From assembly GCA_963811905.1 (NCBI GenBank), contig CAWETK010000018.1:434001-498000 (forward strand): a stretch of 64,000 bases of DNA, written 5' to 3'. The translations under genes were made by a program, and so were the position numbers. Positions 35,779-44,787 of the stretch are shown here, piece by piece. Below the pieces are notes generated by a model that saw only the letters and a list, made by a program, of their open reading frames with translations, ran no database searches and was not told the DNA's origin. Position 1 is the first letter of the stretch; every line of letters begins with the position of its first letter. The DNA is from DATFVA01 sp963811905. Lineage in GTDB: Bacteria; Bacteroidota; Ignavibacteria; Ignavibacteriales; Ignavibacteriaceae.

Positions 35779-35867
35779 GAAATTTTAGAGTGTAAAAATA
35801 ATACTAATCGTTACTTTTTGCAATGATTTTTAAGTTTTAGCATCATTTTTATTTATTATTTATTTTT

Positions 35868-35894
35868 GCCGCAAAGACACGAAAGCGCGAAGGG
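35868..35894. repeat. Member of the CGCAAAGACGCG dispersed repeat family
   Basis: GCCGCAAAGACACGAAAGCG resembles the CACCGCAAAGACGCGGAGG words at 46366-46394 and 49249-49276. All three lie in gaps beside genes. Confidence 0.5.
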
Positions 35895-35929
35895 ATAATT
35901 CAGAAGAGCGAAACGCCCTCCCGCTGTGT

Positions 35930-36679
35930 CTACTTCCCGTAATATTTGTAGACGTACTGGATTACACCCGCACGGTCACCGTCCTCGTTATATTTTTCTT
36001 CCTCAATTACATTCCCTTTCCCGTCGTATTTATAATCGTAACGATACAGCATCTTCCCTTTGGTGTCGTACGTGGTAGCCGATTCTTTTCTTCCATCATC
36101 ATTGTAAGCATATTCAACTTTGTATTCCTGACTGCCGTTACTATCATACCAGTCTTCTTCAACCAGGTTCTGGTTATCATCGTACTTGTATAAGTAATAC
36201 TTCTCCATATTGCCGTCGAGACCATAGCGTACCGACTTAATTTTATTTCCGTATTCGTTATACTCATATGTATACTTCTTATCGGCTTTCTGTTCGGGTG
36301 TATAACGTACTGTTTGTATGCGGCGTTTGTTTTTTGCGTAATCGTACTTGTAGATGTTATCTACTTTGCTATTTTTCCCATAAATGATTGTTTCACTCAT
36401 GAGTCCGTCGGGTTCATACTTTATTGTCGATTGTTTTTCTCCATTGATCAGTTTCCCGTCTTCGTTATAATCGAAACTGATCTTTTCAATGGTCTTGATA
36501 TTCTGATTTTTTATTAATTCTCGCTCAGCTTCATCATTGGGTTTTAATGCAGGCTTTCTGATCTCTTTTTCTGTCTCTTCTTTTTTCTCTTTCTCTGTTT
36601 CTTTAGATGAAGAGCATCCGTACCAGTATATACCTGCGAATAATAAAACAGCGGATAATATAATCGTTTTAAAATACAT
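35930..36679 (-). CDS. Lipoprotein with YD/RHS-like repeats
   Basis: 249 residues. A lipoprotein signal (1-22) ends WYGCSSS; a charged Lys/Glu stretch follows. From about residue 60 the protein is made of nine or so short repeats of the pattern YDxxGNxxxExxY (for instance YKYDGKGNVIEEEKYNEDGD), similar to the beta-hairpin repeats of YD/RHS surface proteins. No catalytic motif is visible. Anchored in the outer membrane, it is likely a structural or binding protein. The next gene downstream is another repeat lipoprotein. Confidence 0.7.
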   Translation of the reverse strand: MYFKTIILSAVLLFAGIYWYGCSSSKETEKEKKEETEKEIRKPALKPNDEAERELIKNQNIKTIEKISFDYNEDGKLINGEKQSTIKYEPDGLMSETIIYGKNSKVDNIYKYDYAKNKRRIQTVRYTPEQKADKKYTYEYNEYGNKIKSVRYGLDGNMEKYYLYKYDDNQNLVEEDWYDSNGSQEYKVEYAYNDDGRKESATTYDTKGKMLYRYDYKYDGKGNVIEEEKYNEDGDRAGVIQYVYKYYGK

Positions 36680-36747
36680 AGTACCTTTCCTGATCTTTAT
36701 CGGAAATAAATAAAATTCTGCTTAAAATAAAAGTACAGAATACCGGA

Positions 36748-37260
36748 TTAAAGTGGTGTATTTTGGCGTGTTGAGTCTGCGATTACAACAGAATCGATCA
36801 GTGAGCCTGTTGAATCGTATGACTTCCAGGTGCTGTCCCTTTGTCCGAAGTTAAAATAACCAGTCTGCCTTAAAGTTCCATCGGGGTAATACCACGACCA
36901 CATCCCTTCCGGCTTATCATTTTCAAAATATCCCGAAGATTCCAGGTTCCCGTTATCATAGAAATATTTCCATTCACCTTCATTCCGGTTGTTTTTAAGA
37001 TAGCCAGACATCAGCACCTGACCGCCGGGATAATATGATTCAAATTTACCTTCTTTTTTGCCGTTCACTACATCGAAAACGATTTTCATACTGTCCATAT
37101 TCCCTTCCCACTTGCCGGTATACGGCTCTTTCGTCCCCGGTTTATATATTATTGTATCGATAGCAATGGTTTTTTTGTTTTTAAGGGGGGATTCTGAACA
37201 GGATGAAAAAAGTAATCCGGTACAAAAAATTACTGAGAAGAAAAGTATTTTTATGATCAA
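36748..37260 (-). CDS. MORN-type repeat lipoprotein (YwqK-like)
   Basis: 170 residues. Signal peptide with lipobox FSSC near residue 21. The rest is a run of MORN-2 type repeats: GKKEGKFESYYPGGQVLMSG, NRNEGEWKYFYDNGNLESSG, KPEGMWSWYYPDGTLRQTG. Similar proteins have been annotated as YwqK antitoxin-like, but no toxin gene lies beside it, and a lipoprotein would not act as a cytoplasmic antitoxin, so I treat it as a surface repeat protein. It starts 19 bases after the HIT gene and may share its transcript. Confidence 0.78.
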   Translation of the reverse strand: MIIKILFFSVIFCTGLLFSSCSESPLKNKKTIAIDTIIYKPGTKEPYTGKWEGNMDSMKIVFDVVNGKKEGKFESYYPGGQVLMSGYLKNNRNEGEWKYFYDNGNLESSGYFENDKPEGMWSWYYPDGTLRQTGYFNFGQRDSTWKSYDSTGSLIDSVVIADSTRQNTPL

Positions 37261-37279
37261 AGCGGGTTTTCCGATCTGT

Positions 37280-37786
37280 TTATTTGTTTTTAATATCTTT
37301 ATATGCCCGGAGAAGCTTTTTCTTAGTTTCGATCAGGTCCTGTGAGATAACTTTAACTTCCCCAAGGACGGGCATAAAGTTAGTGTCACCGTTCCACCTG
37401 GGAACGATATGAAAATGTATATGCTCATGGATTCCTGCTCCCGCAACTTTCCCGAGATTCAGTCCCATATTAAATCCTTCCGGATGGAGTATCTCCCTCA
37501 ATGCATCATATGCAATACGCATTTTATGCATGATCTCGAGGTTTTCATCATCGGTGAGCGAGATGAACTCAGAGGTGTGCCTGTAAGGTACAATCATCAG
37601 ATGTCCGTTATTATAAGGAAAGAGATTAAGAACTGTGAAGGTCAGGAGCCCCTTATCAACAATCAGGTTTGATAGCTCTTCCGGACTTTCGTTCACCATA
37701 TCGCAGAAAACGCACTGGTCCTCCTGAGTCTTGTTCTTAAAGGAATCGATATATTGAGACCGCCATGGGGACCAGAGTTTTTGCAT
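37280..37786 (-). CDS. HIT-family (histidine triad) nucleotide hydrolase or phosphorylase
   Basis: 168 residues. Two cysteines in CVFCDM near residue 26 match the zinc site of many bacterial HIT proteins. The triad reads HEHIHFHIVPRW near residue 117. N-terminal WSPWRSQYI is characteristic of the Ap4A-phosphorylase-like HIT group of actinobacteria and FCB bacteria. It probably cleaves dinucleoside polyphosphates or adenylyl adducts. Its AUG is at 37786; the gene leads the two repeat lipoproteins. Confidence 0.88.
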   Translation of the reverse strand: MQKLWSPWRSQYIDSFKNKTQEDQCVFCDMVNESPEELSNLIVDKGLLTFTVLNLFPYNNGHLMIVPYRHTSEFISLTDDENLEIMHKMRIAYDALREILHPEGFNMGLNLGKVAGAGIHEHIHFHIVPRWNGDTNFMPVLGEVKVISQDLIETKKKLLRAYKDIKNK

Positions 37787-37893
37787 TATAAAACCAGTAA
37801 ATTCTGATGTTTAGTTATTTGTTGACCAAACGGAATAAGGATGTAAATTAATTGTCATATAGTAAGTAAGCGAAAGTACTTTTTCATTGCCGG

Positions 37894-37957
37894 ATCGCTA
37901 AATTCTCATAGCGATACGGCGTTTCGCTTTACAATTAGAGCGGAACAGAATTCCGCT
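37894..37957. repeat. GTAAAGCG palindromic repeats, short group
   Basis: Three hairpins lie side by side: ATCGCTA/TAGCGAT (37894-37900 and 37909-37915), AGCGA/TCGCT (37910-37914 and 37924-37928) and AGCGGAA/TTCCGCT (37939-37945 and 37951-37957). On the minus strand two are preceded by GTAAAGCG, the same word that begins each unit of the array at 44532-44765. They sit just beyond the EF-G-like stop. Confidence 0.6.
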
Positions 37958-37962
37958 TTACA

Positions 37963-40056
37963 TTAATTTCCTTCTTCTCTCGACTTATTATATTCTTCTA
38001 TGATTTTCTGTTCAACTTCTCTCGGCATCTCTTCATAGTAAGCAAACTTACGGGTGTGTACGCCACGACCTGAGGTAAGGCTCCTTAACTGAGATGAATA
38101 TTTATATAATTCAGCAAGCGGTATATAAGCTTTTATCTTCTGAAAATGACCGTCGGATTCCATACCAAGGATCTTACCGCGCCTGCTGGAGATATCACCC
38201 ATAACATCACCCATAAATTCTTCGGGGACGGTTACTTCAATTTCATAGATTGGTTCGAGCAGCACCGGCTTAGCTTCCATAAATCCTTTCCTGAAACACT
38301 GGGAAGCAGCAAGCTTGAACGACATTTCATCAGAATCCACATTATGATAAGTTCCGTCAAACAGCGTTACTTTTACATCCACAACCTGGTTGCCGGAGAC
38401 AACTCCCTTATTCATCGTATCCTGAATACCTTTTTCAACGGCGGGAATAAACCTTCCGGGAACTACACCGCCGACAATAGCATCAACAAACTCAAATCCT
38501 TTTCCTCTGGGCTGAGGTTCCATCTTGAAATGCACATGACCGTACTGGCCTCTACCCCCCGACTGTTTTTTGTGCTTATATTCCACATCGGTGACAGTTC
38601 CTTTGATCGTTTCCCTGTAAGGCACCCTTGGTTCAACCAGGTCAACTTCCACACCGTAACGTTCTTTAAGTCTTTTAACTGCCAGCGACAACTGCAGTTC
38701 GCCCTGACCTGAAATTATAGTCTGAGAGATTTCGGGATCAAATTTTACACTGAATGAAGGATCCTCTTCGTGAAGTGTGTGCAGACCGGAGGCAATTTTA
38801 TCTTCATCTCCTTTTGCTTTCGGTACAATCGCCCCCCTGATGACGGCAGAGGGAAACTCAATCTGCTTCATAACTACCGGGAAAGATTTAGAGCTCAAAG
38901 TGTTATTCGTATGAGTATCTTTGAGTTTTACTACGGCACCAAGATCACCTGCTACGAGCTGACTGACATCTTTCCTGTTATGTCCGTTTAATATTGAAAG
39001 CTGACTAAGTCTTTCTGATTTGCCATTAGTTTCGTTCAGCAAATCAAGTCCTGTACTTACCGATCCCGAGTAAACCTTAAAGAGTGAAAGTTCACCAACG
39101 TGCTGTTCCGAAATTGTCTTAAAGATAAAAAGGACCGGTTCACCCGACGCATCAGGTAATACTTTTTGGGTTTTAGTATCTCCTTTTATAGGAGCTTCTT
39201 CTCCGCCGCGGTCGGCAGGCGAAGGTGAATAAGTCGATATAAAATCGAGGAAATTATTTACGCCGATTCCTTTGGATGCCGATACTGCAAATACCGGAGT
39301 CAGGCTCCTTTTCAGCAATGCCGCCTTAATTCCCGCTCTGCAGGTCTGATTCAGGCAATGTACCTTCCTCGAAATATTTATTCATTAACTCTTCTGTCGT
39401 CTCGGCAACTTTCTCAATAAACTCTGTCCGGTAGGATTCGGCCTCATCCTTTAATTCGGCCGGTATATCTTCTTCTGTAACTTTTTTACTGCCGGTTTCG
39501 CCATACCTGTACAGTTTCATCCTGATTATATCAATAACGCCGTCGAAGTTAATCCCTTCGGAAACCGGTAATGTGACGACAATAGCTCCGCTGGTTAATC
39601 TTTCCTTAGCCTGCTGCAGCGTCTTTTAAATGTGCTGTGTTCATTATCCACTTTATTTATTATGATAGCTGTCGGCAGATTAAATTCATCGACAAATTTT
39701 CCGCTGGATTCAGATCCAACCTCAACACCTTCTGCTGATTTCAATACCATGACTGCCGTATCGGCTACACGCATTGCAGATTTGACATCGCCTATAAAAT
39801 CAGAATACCCGGGCGTATCAAGAATATTTATTTTTGTATTATTCCATTCGCAATGCATTAAAGATGTAGAGATGGATATCTGCTTATCAATTTCATTGGG
39901 GGTATAATCGGAAATAGTATTCCCTTCGGCTATACTTCCGATCCTGTTTATTTCATTAGCTGTATATAATATTATTTCAGATAGGGTGGTCTTGCCGCTG
40001 CCCTGGTGACCAATAAACGTAATATTCCGAATTGCTTCAGTACCGTACTCTTTCAA
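37963..40056 (-). pseudogene. EF-G-like translational GTPase with two compensating frameshifts
   Basis: Across the full span the sequence encodes a complete EF-G-like protein of about 697 residues, but in three frames. One A is missing from the run at 39624-39627 and one G is extra in the run at 39332-39334; together they leave the length unchanged. G1 is GHQGSGKT, G3 DTPGYSD, G4 NKVD. Later parts contain GQGELQLSLAVKRLKERYGV (domain IV entry) and SGGRGQYGHVHFKMEP. The start is TTG 40056 with GGAGG 7 bases upstream. It resembles EF-G paralogues (EF-G2 type) more than a housekeeping fusA: no ribosomal protein or EF-Tu genes adjoin. The changes lie in homopolymers, so sequencing error is quite possible. 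Confidence 0.85.
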
Positions 40057-40102
40057 GGGATTTCCTCCTTAGATTCAAGGTGAGAAGGTTATGTTATTAT
40101 TA

Positions 40103-40486
40103 TCATTTTTTGTAGGTTTTCCAGAAGGTATTGATTCCATTAGAAACTGCGGAAAGATTTTTTAACAGCCCGTTTATAGGCTTCTCCAGACCTTCCCTCA
40201 ATTGTTCTTCTAATGACAGAATCGTTTCAACCCTGTCTTTAACCTTTCCTATAATTTCTTTGACCGTTCCTACCTGCTCTTTCGCTTCGGCAGATAAGGA
40301 GCTTAATTTTTCGCTCAGTTCCGTCGCAGTATTTATCAGAGGTTTTACCTGTTCTGATAAATCCTTAATCTCCGACTCAATATCCTTGATTGAATTAGTG
40401 ATTTTATTGATGTAAAAAATCAATGCAAGGCAAAGGATGGAAGCTGATGCCAAAAGAATTATATAAAAGACGCTAACGGTATCCAT
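40103..40486 (-). CDS. DUF948-type membrane-anchored coiled-coil protein
   Basis: 127 residues: one N-terminal membrane helix (residues 6-25, FYIILLASASILCLALIFYI) then a long amphipathic helix with regular Lys/Glu spacing, the layout of DUF948 proteins. The soluble tail probably lies in the cytoplasm. In other bacteria DUF948 and YtxH proteins are neighbours, as here; their function is unknown, with links to stress. It sits between the YtxH gene (13 bases upstream) and the EF-G-like gene (46 bases downstream). Confidence 0.7.
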   Translation of the reverse strand: MDTVSVFYIILLASASILCLALIFYINKITNSIKDIESEIKDLSEQVKPLINTATELSEKLSSLSAEAKEQVGTVKEIIGKVKDRVETILSLEEQLREGLEKPINGLLKNLSAVSNGINTFWKTYKK

Positions 40487-40499
40487 TAGTATCTTTTAC

Positions 40500-40913
40500 T
40501 TAACTTCTTTTGGTTTCTTTATAAGCATCTACACCTGCTTTAATAGCTGTTTTCATCTTGGCGGATTCCTGGTCGACTGTTTCCTTTCCTTTGGCAACGT
40601 AGCCTTCGGCTTTGGCTTTTGCATCATTAAAAATTCTCTCAGCGTCTTTTAACAACTCTTCTGATTTCACCTTAGCATCGCTGATAAGTTTTTCTGATTT
40701 TTTCTTCCCGTCATTAATGAGATCTTTTGCTTTATCCCGCGCCTCTGAATAGTATTTTTCAACATCATCATAATACTCATCAGTCTTGCTGCGGATATCA
40801 TCTCTTAACTCACGTCCGGATTTGGGAGCATATAATAAAGCCACAATAGCACCAACGGCGCTGCCGGCTAAAAATCCTATTAGTAAACCTTTTCCTGAAT
40901 TTTCCTGAGACAT
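40500..40913 (-). CDS. YtxH domain protein
   Basis: 137 residues. A glycine-rich membrane segment (GKGLLIGFLAGSAVGAIVALL) is followed by the YtxH signature YAPKSGRELRDDI, then a long Lys/Glu/Ala-rich helix (DAKVKSEELLKDAERIFNDA). YtxH proteins are small membrane proteins of unknown function, often general-stress regulated. ATG at 40913 has AGGAG about 6 bases upstream. It forms an operon with the DUF948 gene. Confidence 0.85.
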   Translation of the reverse strand: MSQENSGKGLLIGFLAGSAVGAIVALLYAPKSGRELRDDIRSKTDEYYDDVEKYYSEARDKAKDLINDGKKKSEKLISDAKVKSEELLKDAERIFNDAKAKAEGYVAKGKETVDQESAKMKTAIKAGVDAYKETKRS

Positions 40914-41075
40914 ATATAACTCCTTTTTTTATATATATTTGACTCTCAAAAATATAACATGCAACCTTCTGAAAATCAAGAAAACACTCTTGATCTGAGA
41001 CATAATGAGCTCATTTTGGCCGAAACTACAGAAATATATATTTATTCTTCCTCTCATTCACTAATGTGAATACAA

Positions 41076-42038
41076 TTACGGTTCCGCGATTGAATCAAGA
41101 CTAACCTTACCAAATCTTCTCTGGTACAGCGTTACGCTTATTATACCAACAAGAACTGCAAACCACAATGTTACTACTCTGATAATAAACGTGGATGCAA
41201 CGGCAATCTCTTTGGGAGCACCTTCACGGATCAGAAGAAATGTCAGCGAACCTTCCGTTACTCCTAAGCCCGCAGGCAGCATTGTAACTGCCCCGGCGAT
41301 AGTTGCAAAACAGTAGCTGAAAGTTGCCCATAAAAGACTTACATCGATGCCAAAATTAATCAGAATTAAATAATATCCCAAACATTCAAAAAACCATGAA
41401 CCGAAGCTTAGCAGGGTCATTTTTATTAAGGGCACAGGCCTCAGCAGCAGGTAGGAACTTTCATAAGCATTGTGAATACCGGCAAGATGTTTTTTAAGGA
41501 ATGAACTTTTCTCAAGGAGCTTCAGAAGCGGAAGTGCAAGTCTCTTGCTGCTTATAATAACTACAACCAGGAAAAAGAAAACAGATACCGCAATGACTAT
41601 GCTGCGGCCGTAGTTATATACGTAAGCTCCTATAAGTGCAAGGAAAAGAAGTGATATAAAGTCTGTTATCCTTTCAGCAAAGATCACCGGAATGGTCCTG
41701 CTGACGGGCGTCTGATTAAGCTCTTTTACAAGATAAGATTTCAGCAGTTCTCCCATCTTTCCCGGTGTTACGCTCATTACGAGGCCCGACATAAATATAG
41801 ACAGCGAATCAATTTTGCTAACTTTAACTTTTATTACTGAGAGGTAATAATCCCATTTGAAGAATCTGCAGAAATAATTAAGAAGTGAAAGTACAAGCAG
41901 AAGCGGCAGCAGAAGCCAGTTGAATTCCTCAAAAGCTTTTAATACCTGGTCGAAATCAGCATAAATAGTAAATGCAAGATAGAGAAGACCGGCAGCAGCC
42001 AGAGATAATAATATTTTTTTTCTAAGTTTGTGCAGCAA
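41076..42038 (-). CDS. Lysylphosphatidylglycerol synthase-type flippase-like membrane protein
   Basis: 320 residues with about eight membrane segments, matching the LPG_synthase_TM (UPF0104) family. VMSVTPGKMGELLKSYLVKE near residue 92 and LPAGLGVTEGSLTFLLI near residue 252 are its two conserved loops. Only the flippase-like region is present; no C-terminal aminoacyl transferase, so it is not MprF. Similar proteins move lipids or polyisoprenyl-linked intermediates. The start abuts the maf stop directly. Confidence 0.85.
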   Translation of the reverse strand: MLHKLRKKILLSLAAAGLLYLAFTIYADFDQVLKAFEEFNWLLLPLLLVLSLLNYFCRFFKWDYYLSVIKVKVSKIDSLSIFMSGLVMSVTPGKMGELLKSYLVKELNQTPVSRTIPVIFAERITDFISLLFLALIGAYVYNYGRSIVIAVSVFFFLVVVIISSKRLALPLLKLLEKSSFLKKHLAGIHNAYESSYLLLRPVPLIKMTLLSFGSWFFECLGYYLILINFGIDVSLLWATFSYCFATIAGAVTMLPAGLGVTEGSLTFLLIREGAPKEIAVASTFIIRVVTLWFAVLVGIISVTLYQRRFGKVSLDSIAEP

Positions 42039-42617
42039 TTAAATTACTTTCAAAAGGTTGGTATATAAGCGGGCAACCGGTAGTCCCACCACGTTGTAGT
42101 AATCGCCGCTAATCCTTTTTACGAAAACTGCGCCGAAGTCATCCTGTATTCCGTAAGCCCCTGCCTTATCCATCGGACTGCCGGTTTTCACATAATCGTA
42201 AATTTCTTTTTCCCCCAGTTCCCTGAAAGTCACCTTGGTTTTTTCATAATCAACTATCGTTCTCTCCTTGTTCGTATTACAAACTGAAAATCCTGTGTAG
42301 ACGGTATGTGTTTTTCCGCTAAGCATACTGAGCATTTTCCTTGCCTCTTTTTTATTAACCGGCTTTCCCAGTATCCCGCCGTTAAGAACGACTGTGGTAT
42401 CTGCGGTGATAATAATTCCATTGCCCACAGATTTCCTCGCTTCTGCGAGTTTATCGGCTGCAAGGCGTTTCACCATCTTTAAAGGACTCTCATTCCCCTC
42501 TCTGCTTTCATCTATTTCAACTGAAATTACTTTAAATTCCAGGTTGAGCTGCCGCAGAAGTTTCTTCCTTCGGGGTGATCTGGATGCCAGATATATAGTG
42601 GGATATTTACTGATCAT
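42039..42617 (-). CDS. maf: Maf-like nucleoside triphosphate pyrophosphatase
   Basis: 192 residues. Hydrolyses non-canonical or dTTP/UTP-type nucleotides to monophosphates. Motifs are SRSPRRKKLL at residues 13-22, KRLAADKL, TADTTVVL, MLSGKTHTVYTG and GAYGIQDDFGAVFV. Probably the YhdE (dTTP/UTP) or the m7GTP/UTP class; the residue pattern is not enough to distinguish them with certainty. The start overlaps the end of the SpoIID-like gene by 11 bases. Confidence 0.93.
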   Translation of the reverse strand: MISKYPTIYLASRSPRRKKLLRQLNLEFKVISVEIDESREGNESPLKMVKRLAADKLAEARKSVGNGIIITADTTVVLNGGILGKPVNKKEARKMLSMLSGKTHTVYTGFSVCNTNKERTIVDYEKTKVTFRELGEKEIYDYVKTGSPMDKAGAYGIQDDFGAVFVKRISGDYYNVVGLPVARLYTNLLKVI

Positions 42618-43836
42618 TATACTTTTCTATTTTTGTTCCGGGATAATAAAAAGATAAAATCTCTTCGTAATCTCTGCCTTCCTTCGACTGTTCCAGGGCG
42701 CCCCATTGACAGAGTCCTACACCATGACCATATCCGGTTCCATTAATAATAATCTCTTTCCCTTTCCTTACAGCTGTAAAATTATTACTCTCCAATAGTG
42801 AGTTTCCGGAGGTCTTGAGTATGTATCTTATATTATTCCCGTAAAGCTTAACTGATTTCGCTTTGTTATAATTATCGGTCAGATCGATTTCAAGCTCATT
42901 AATTTTTCCCGATCTGAATGTACTGTTAACATTGATATTTTTCACTGTATATCCGGAATTGTCAAGGTATCCTGCAGTTACAAGCCGTTGTATGAATGCA
43001 TCTTCGGAAAAGGTTTCTGTCCATTTGAATTTCGGGGAGATAGAACAGTAGGGTTCATCACCGTCTTTTACTCCTTTCAGATATGGCAGATCGACGTTCT
43101 TAAAAACATTGGCTGCATCTTCGGTATGCCCCCCGCAGGTAGAAGAATAAAAAGTAACAGCGGGTTTATTATCATAAGTCAGGATCAAACCCCGGGTTTC
43201 ATCAACCACGTTATTTATTATTCCTTTTTCTATATTGCTTCCGCCATAGACCTGATCGCGTGTGTCTGCAAAAACATCGAACAGCTTTTTATTTTCTTTT
43301 AGCTTCGTAATAGTGTACGTTCTTGCACAGATAGTAAAAGCTTTGAGGGCCTCGTAATATTCATTTCCCTTCCCGCTGGGCATTTCTTTAGGGATAACTC
43401 CTTTGAGATACTGCTCTAAAGATAGGTGATTAACAACGCTTATTCCGTTTCCTGCGGGTATAAGATTTATCGTTCCACGGTATGAACTCCCTTTGTACGA
43501 TACCGGGTTCCCGGCCGATTCCGAAACAAGCTCAATATCTTTTCCACTGAAATCTTTCCCTTCGACCACCACTTTAATTTCATCGCCTGAATTAGAAACG
43601 GAAAGTTTATTCCCCGGATTGATAAGAGCAAGGTACGAATTCCCATTTTTCAGGTACAGAGGTGAATCGTTAATAAACTGATAATTATCAGGCTGTTCCT
43701 CAAGAAGTACTCTTATCAGGCCGCCTGTTTCACCACTGGTGTCGTTTTCACGGTCATATGTTTCCTTAGATCCGGAGCAGCCGGCGAAAGAAATTACCAG
43801 GAGGAGGATAATTGAAACGGGAATAAGTTTTTTCAT
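42607..43836 (-). CDS. SpoIID/LytB-domain lipoprotein
   Basis: 409 residues. Signal with lipobox FAGC near residue 22. The SpoIID core spans residues 140-400 and shows LSLEQYLKGVIPKEMPSG, ALKAFTICARTYT, TFYSSTCGGHTEDA and GYGHGVGLCQWGALEQSKEG. SpoIID is a lytic transglycosylase acting on stem-peptide-free peptidoglycan in sporulating bacteria. FCB bacteria do not sporulate, so this homologue probably acts in cell-wall remodelling at the outer-membrane side. The start is ATG 43836; a TTG lies just upstream at 43839. It leads the operon with maf and the flippase-like gene. Confidence 0.9.
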   Translation of the reverse strand: MKKLIPVSIILLLVISFAGCSGSKETYDRENDTSGETGGLIRVLLEEQPDNYQFINDSPLYLKNGNSYLALINPGNKLSVSNSGDEIKVVVEGKDFSGKDIELVSESAGNPVSYKGSSYRGTINLIPAGNGISVVNHLSLEQYLKGVIPKEMPSGKGNEYYEALKAFTICARTYTITKLKENKKLFDVFADTRDQVYGGSNIEKGIINNVVDETRGLILTYDNKPAVTFYSSTCGGHTEDAANVFKNVDLPYLKGVKDGDEPYCSISPKFKWTETFSEDAFIQRLVTAGYLDNSGYTVKNINVNSTFRSGKINELEIDLTDNYNKAKSVKLYGNNIRYILKTSGNSLLESNNFTAVRKGKEIIINGTGYGHGVGLCQWGALEQSKEGRDYEEILSFYYPGTKIEKYNDQ

Positions 43837-43916
43837 CAAACTACTTTTTTTTCGAAAGACAAAGATAAGGGATTGGGAGGTAAAAATTAAAGGGAGATTG
43901 AGGGAATTAGAGGATT

Positions 43917-43968
43917 TTCGAATTTAGCGAATTAGGCGGATTGATTACCGAATTATGCGAATTTATCC
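43917..43968. repeat. GCGAATTAGGCGGATT low-complexity stretch
   Basis: Degenerate tandem of GCGAATT and GCGGATT words, the same family as at 24194-24266 and 62960-63090. It lies between the SpoIID gene and the next minus-strand gene. Confidence 0.6.
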
Positions 43969-43971
43969 AGA

Positions 43972-44370
43972 CTACCGGAACATTGCCTTAATGCTTCCCC
44001 AGGTTCTTTTAACCCCGGAGATGTTTGGAGAAACGGAGACCTCTGATGAGTAAGCGTATGAGCCGTCCTTATCAACGATTTTTAGTCTGTATACAAAAAT
44101 CGGGTTGGTCATTTTATATGCAGCCTGGTCTAAATAATCATATACAGAATTGTCCCCGGTTGGATTTACGGTAGCCAGATCTGCAAACTGACTGTCGGGC
44201 GTTCTTCTCTGAACAATAAAGTTTGCAAGGTTAGTCTCAGTAGTGGTCTTCCATTCAAGTTTTACGTTTTCTCCCTCTGTCTGAGCATGGAAATAATCCA
44301 GTAATGCCCCGGCAAAAGCAGTGGAAATAAGGATTAGAATTGAGAAAATAAGAGTAAATCTATTTTTCAT
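43972..44370 (-). CDS. Secreted fibronectin-type-III-like protein
   Basis: 132 residues from ATG 44370. A signal peptide (1-20, ending STAFAG) is followed by a single beta-sandwich-like domain: NVKLEWKTTTETNLANFIVQ, then YDYLDQAAYKMTNPIFVYRLKIVDKDG, the typical strand pattern of short FCB FnIII-like adhesion or surface domains. The frame is open further upstream to 44475, but that segment lacks a signal peptide and ribosome site. No anchoring motif is seen. Function is unknown; probably periplasmic or surface exposed. Confidence 0.6.
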   Translation of the reverse strand: MKNRFTLIFSILILISTAFAGALLDYFHAQTEGENVKLEWKTTTETNLANFIVQRRTPDSQFADLATVNPTGDNSVYDYLDQAAYKMTNPIFVYRLKIVDKDGSYAYSSEVSVSPNISGVKRTWGSIKAMFR

Positions 44371-44531
44371 AGTCAAAATATATTTTATGCCTGAGTGAAT
44401 GTCAACACTTATGCCATTTATTTTGAATGAATTTATGGCCTTATTTTTACAAAAACAACATATTATTCTCTGCAAAGATCAGCATTATTCCCATTATTAA
44501 CAAAATTTAATCTGTGTTTTTCCTTAAATGT

Positions 44532-44765
44532 GATCCTGTAAAGCGATTCGCTGAATCGCTCATCCTGTAAAGCGATTCGCCTGAATCGCTCATTATGTAA
44601 AGCGATTCGCCTGAATCGCTCATCTTGTAAAACGATTCACCTGAATCGCTCATCCTGTAAAGCGATTCGCCTGAATCGCTCATCTTGTAAAACGATTCAC
44701 CTGAATCGCTGCTTGCTAATTGTATCACGCGGTTTGCCCCAAGCGATTCGCTGAATCGCTTTACA
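44532..44765. repeat. Tandem palindromic GTAAAGCG array (30-bp unit)
   Basis: Six tandem units (44532-44710; the first is 29 bp, the others exactly 30) are each built as CATCCTGTAA followed by an 8-bp stem hairpin AGCGATTC-GCCT-GAATCGCT. Two units carry matching changes on one arm (AACGATTCAC) that weaken the stem. A seventh copy lies in inverted orientation at 44742-44765, separated by 30 bases. There are no unique spacers, so it is not a CRISPR array. It lies beyond the MATE gene stop. Confidence 0.9.
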
Positions 44766-44787
44766 TGGTATCTTCACCATCTATGCC

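Noticed and set aside
36748..37260. YwqK-type antitoxin of a toxin-antitoxin pair.
   Set aside because: It has a lipoprotein signal and no toxin gene beside it; only the MORN-like repeats are shared.
44507..44728. Open frame encoding a DSGESLYRMS repeat.
   Set aside because: It is the translation of the palindromic DNA array; no signal, start site or conservation supports it.
44532..44765. Regular 30-bp repeats could suggest a CRISPR array.
   Set aside because: Units abut with no unique spacers, each contains its own hairpin, and no cas genes are in the window.
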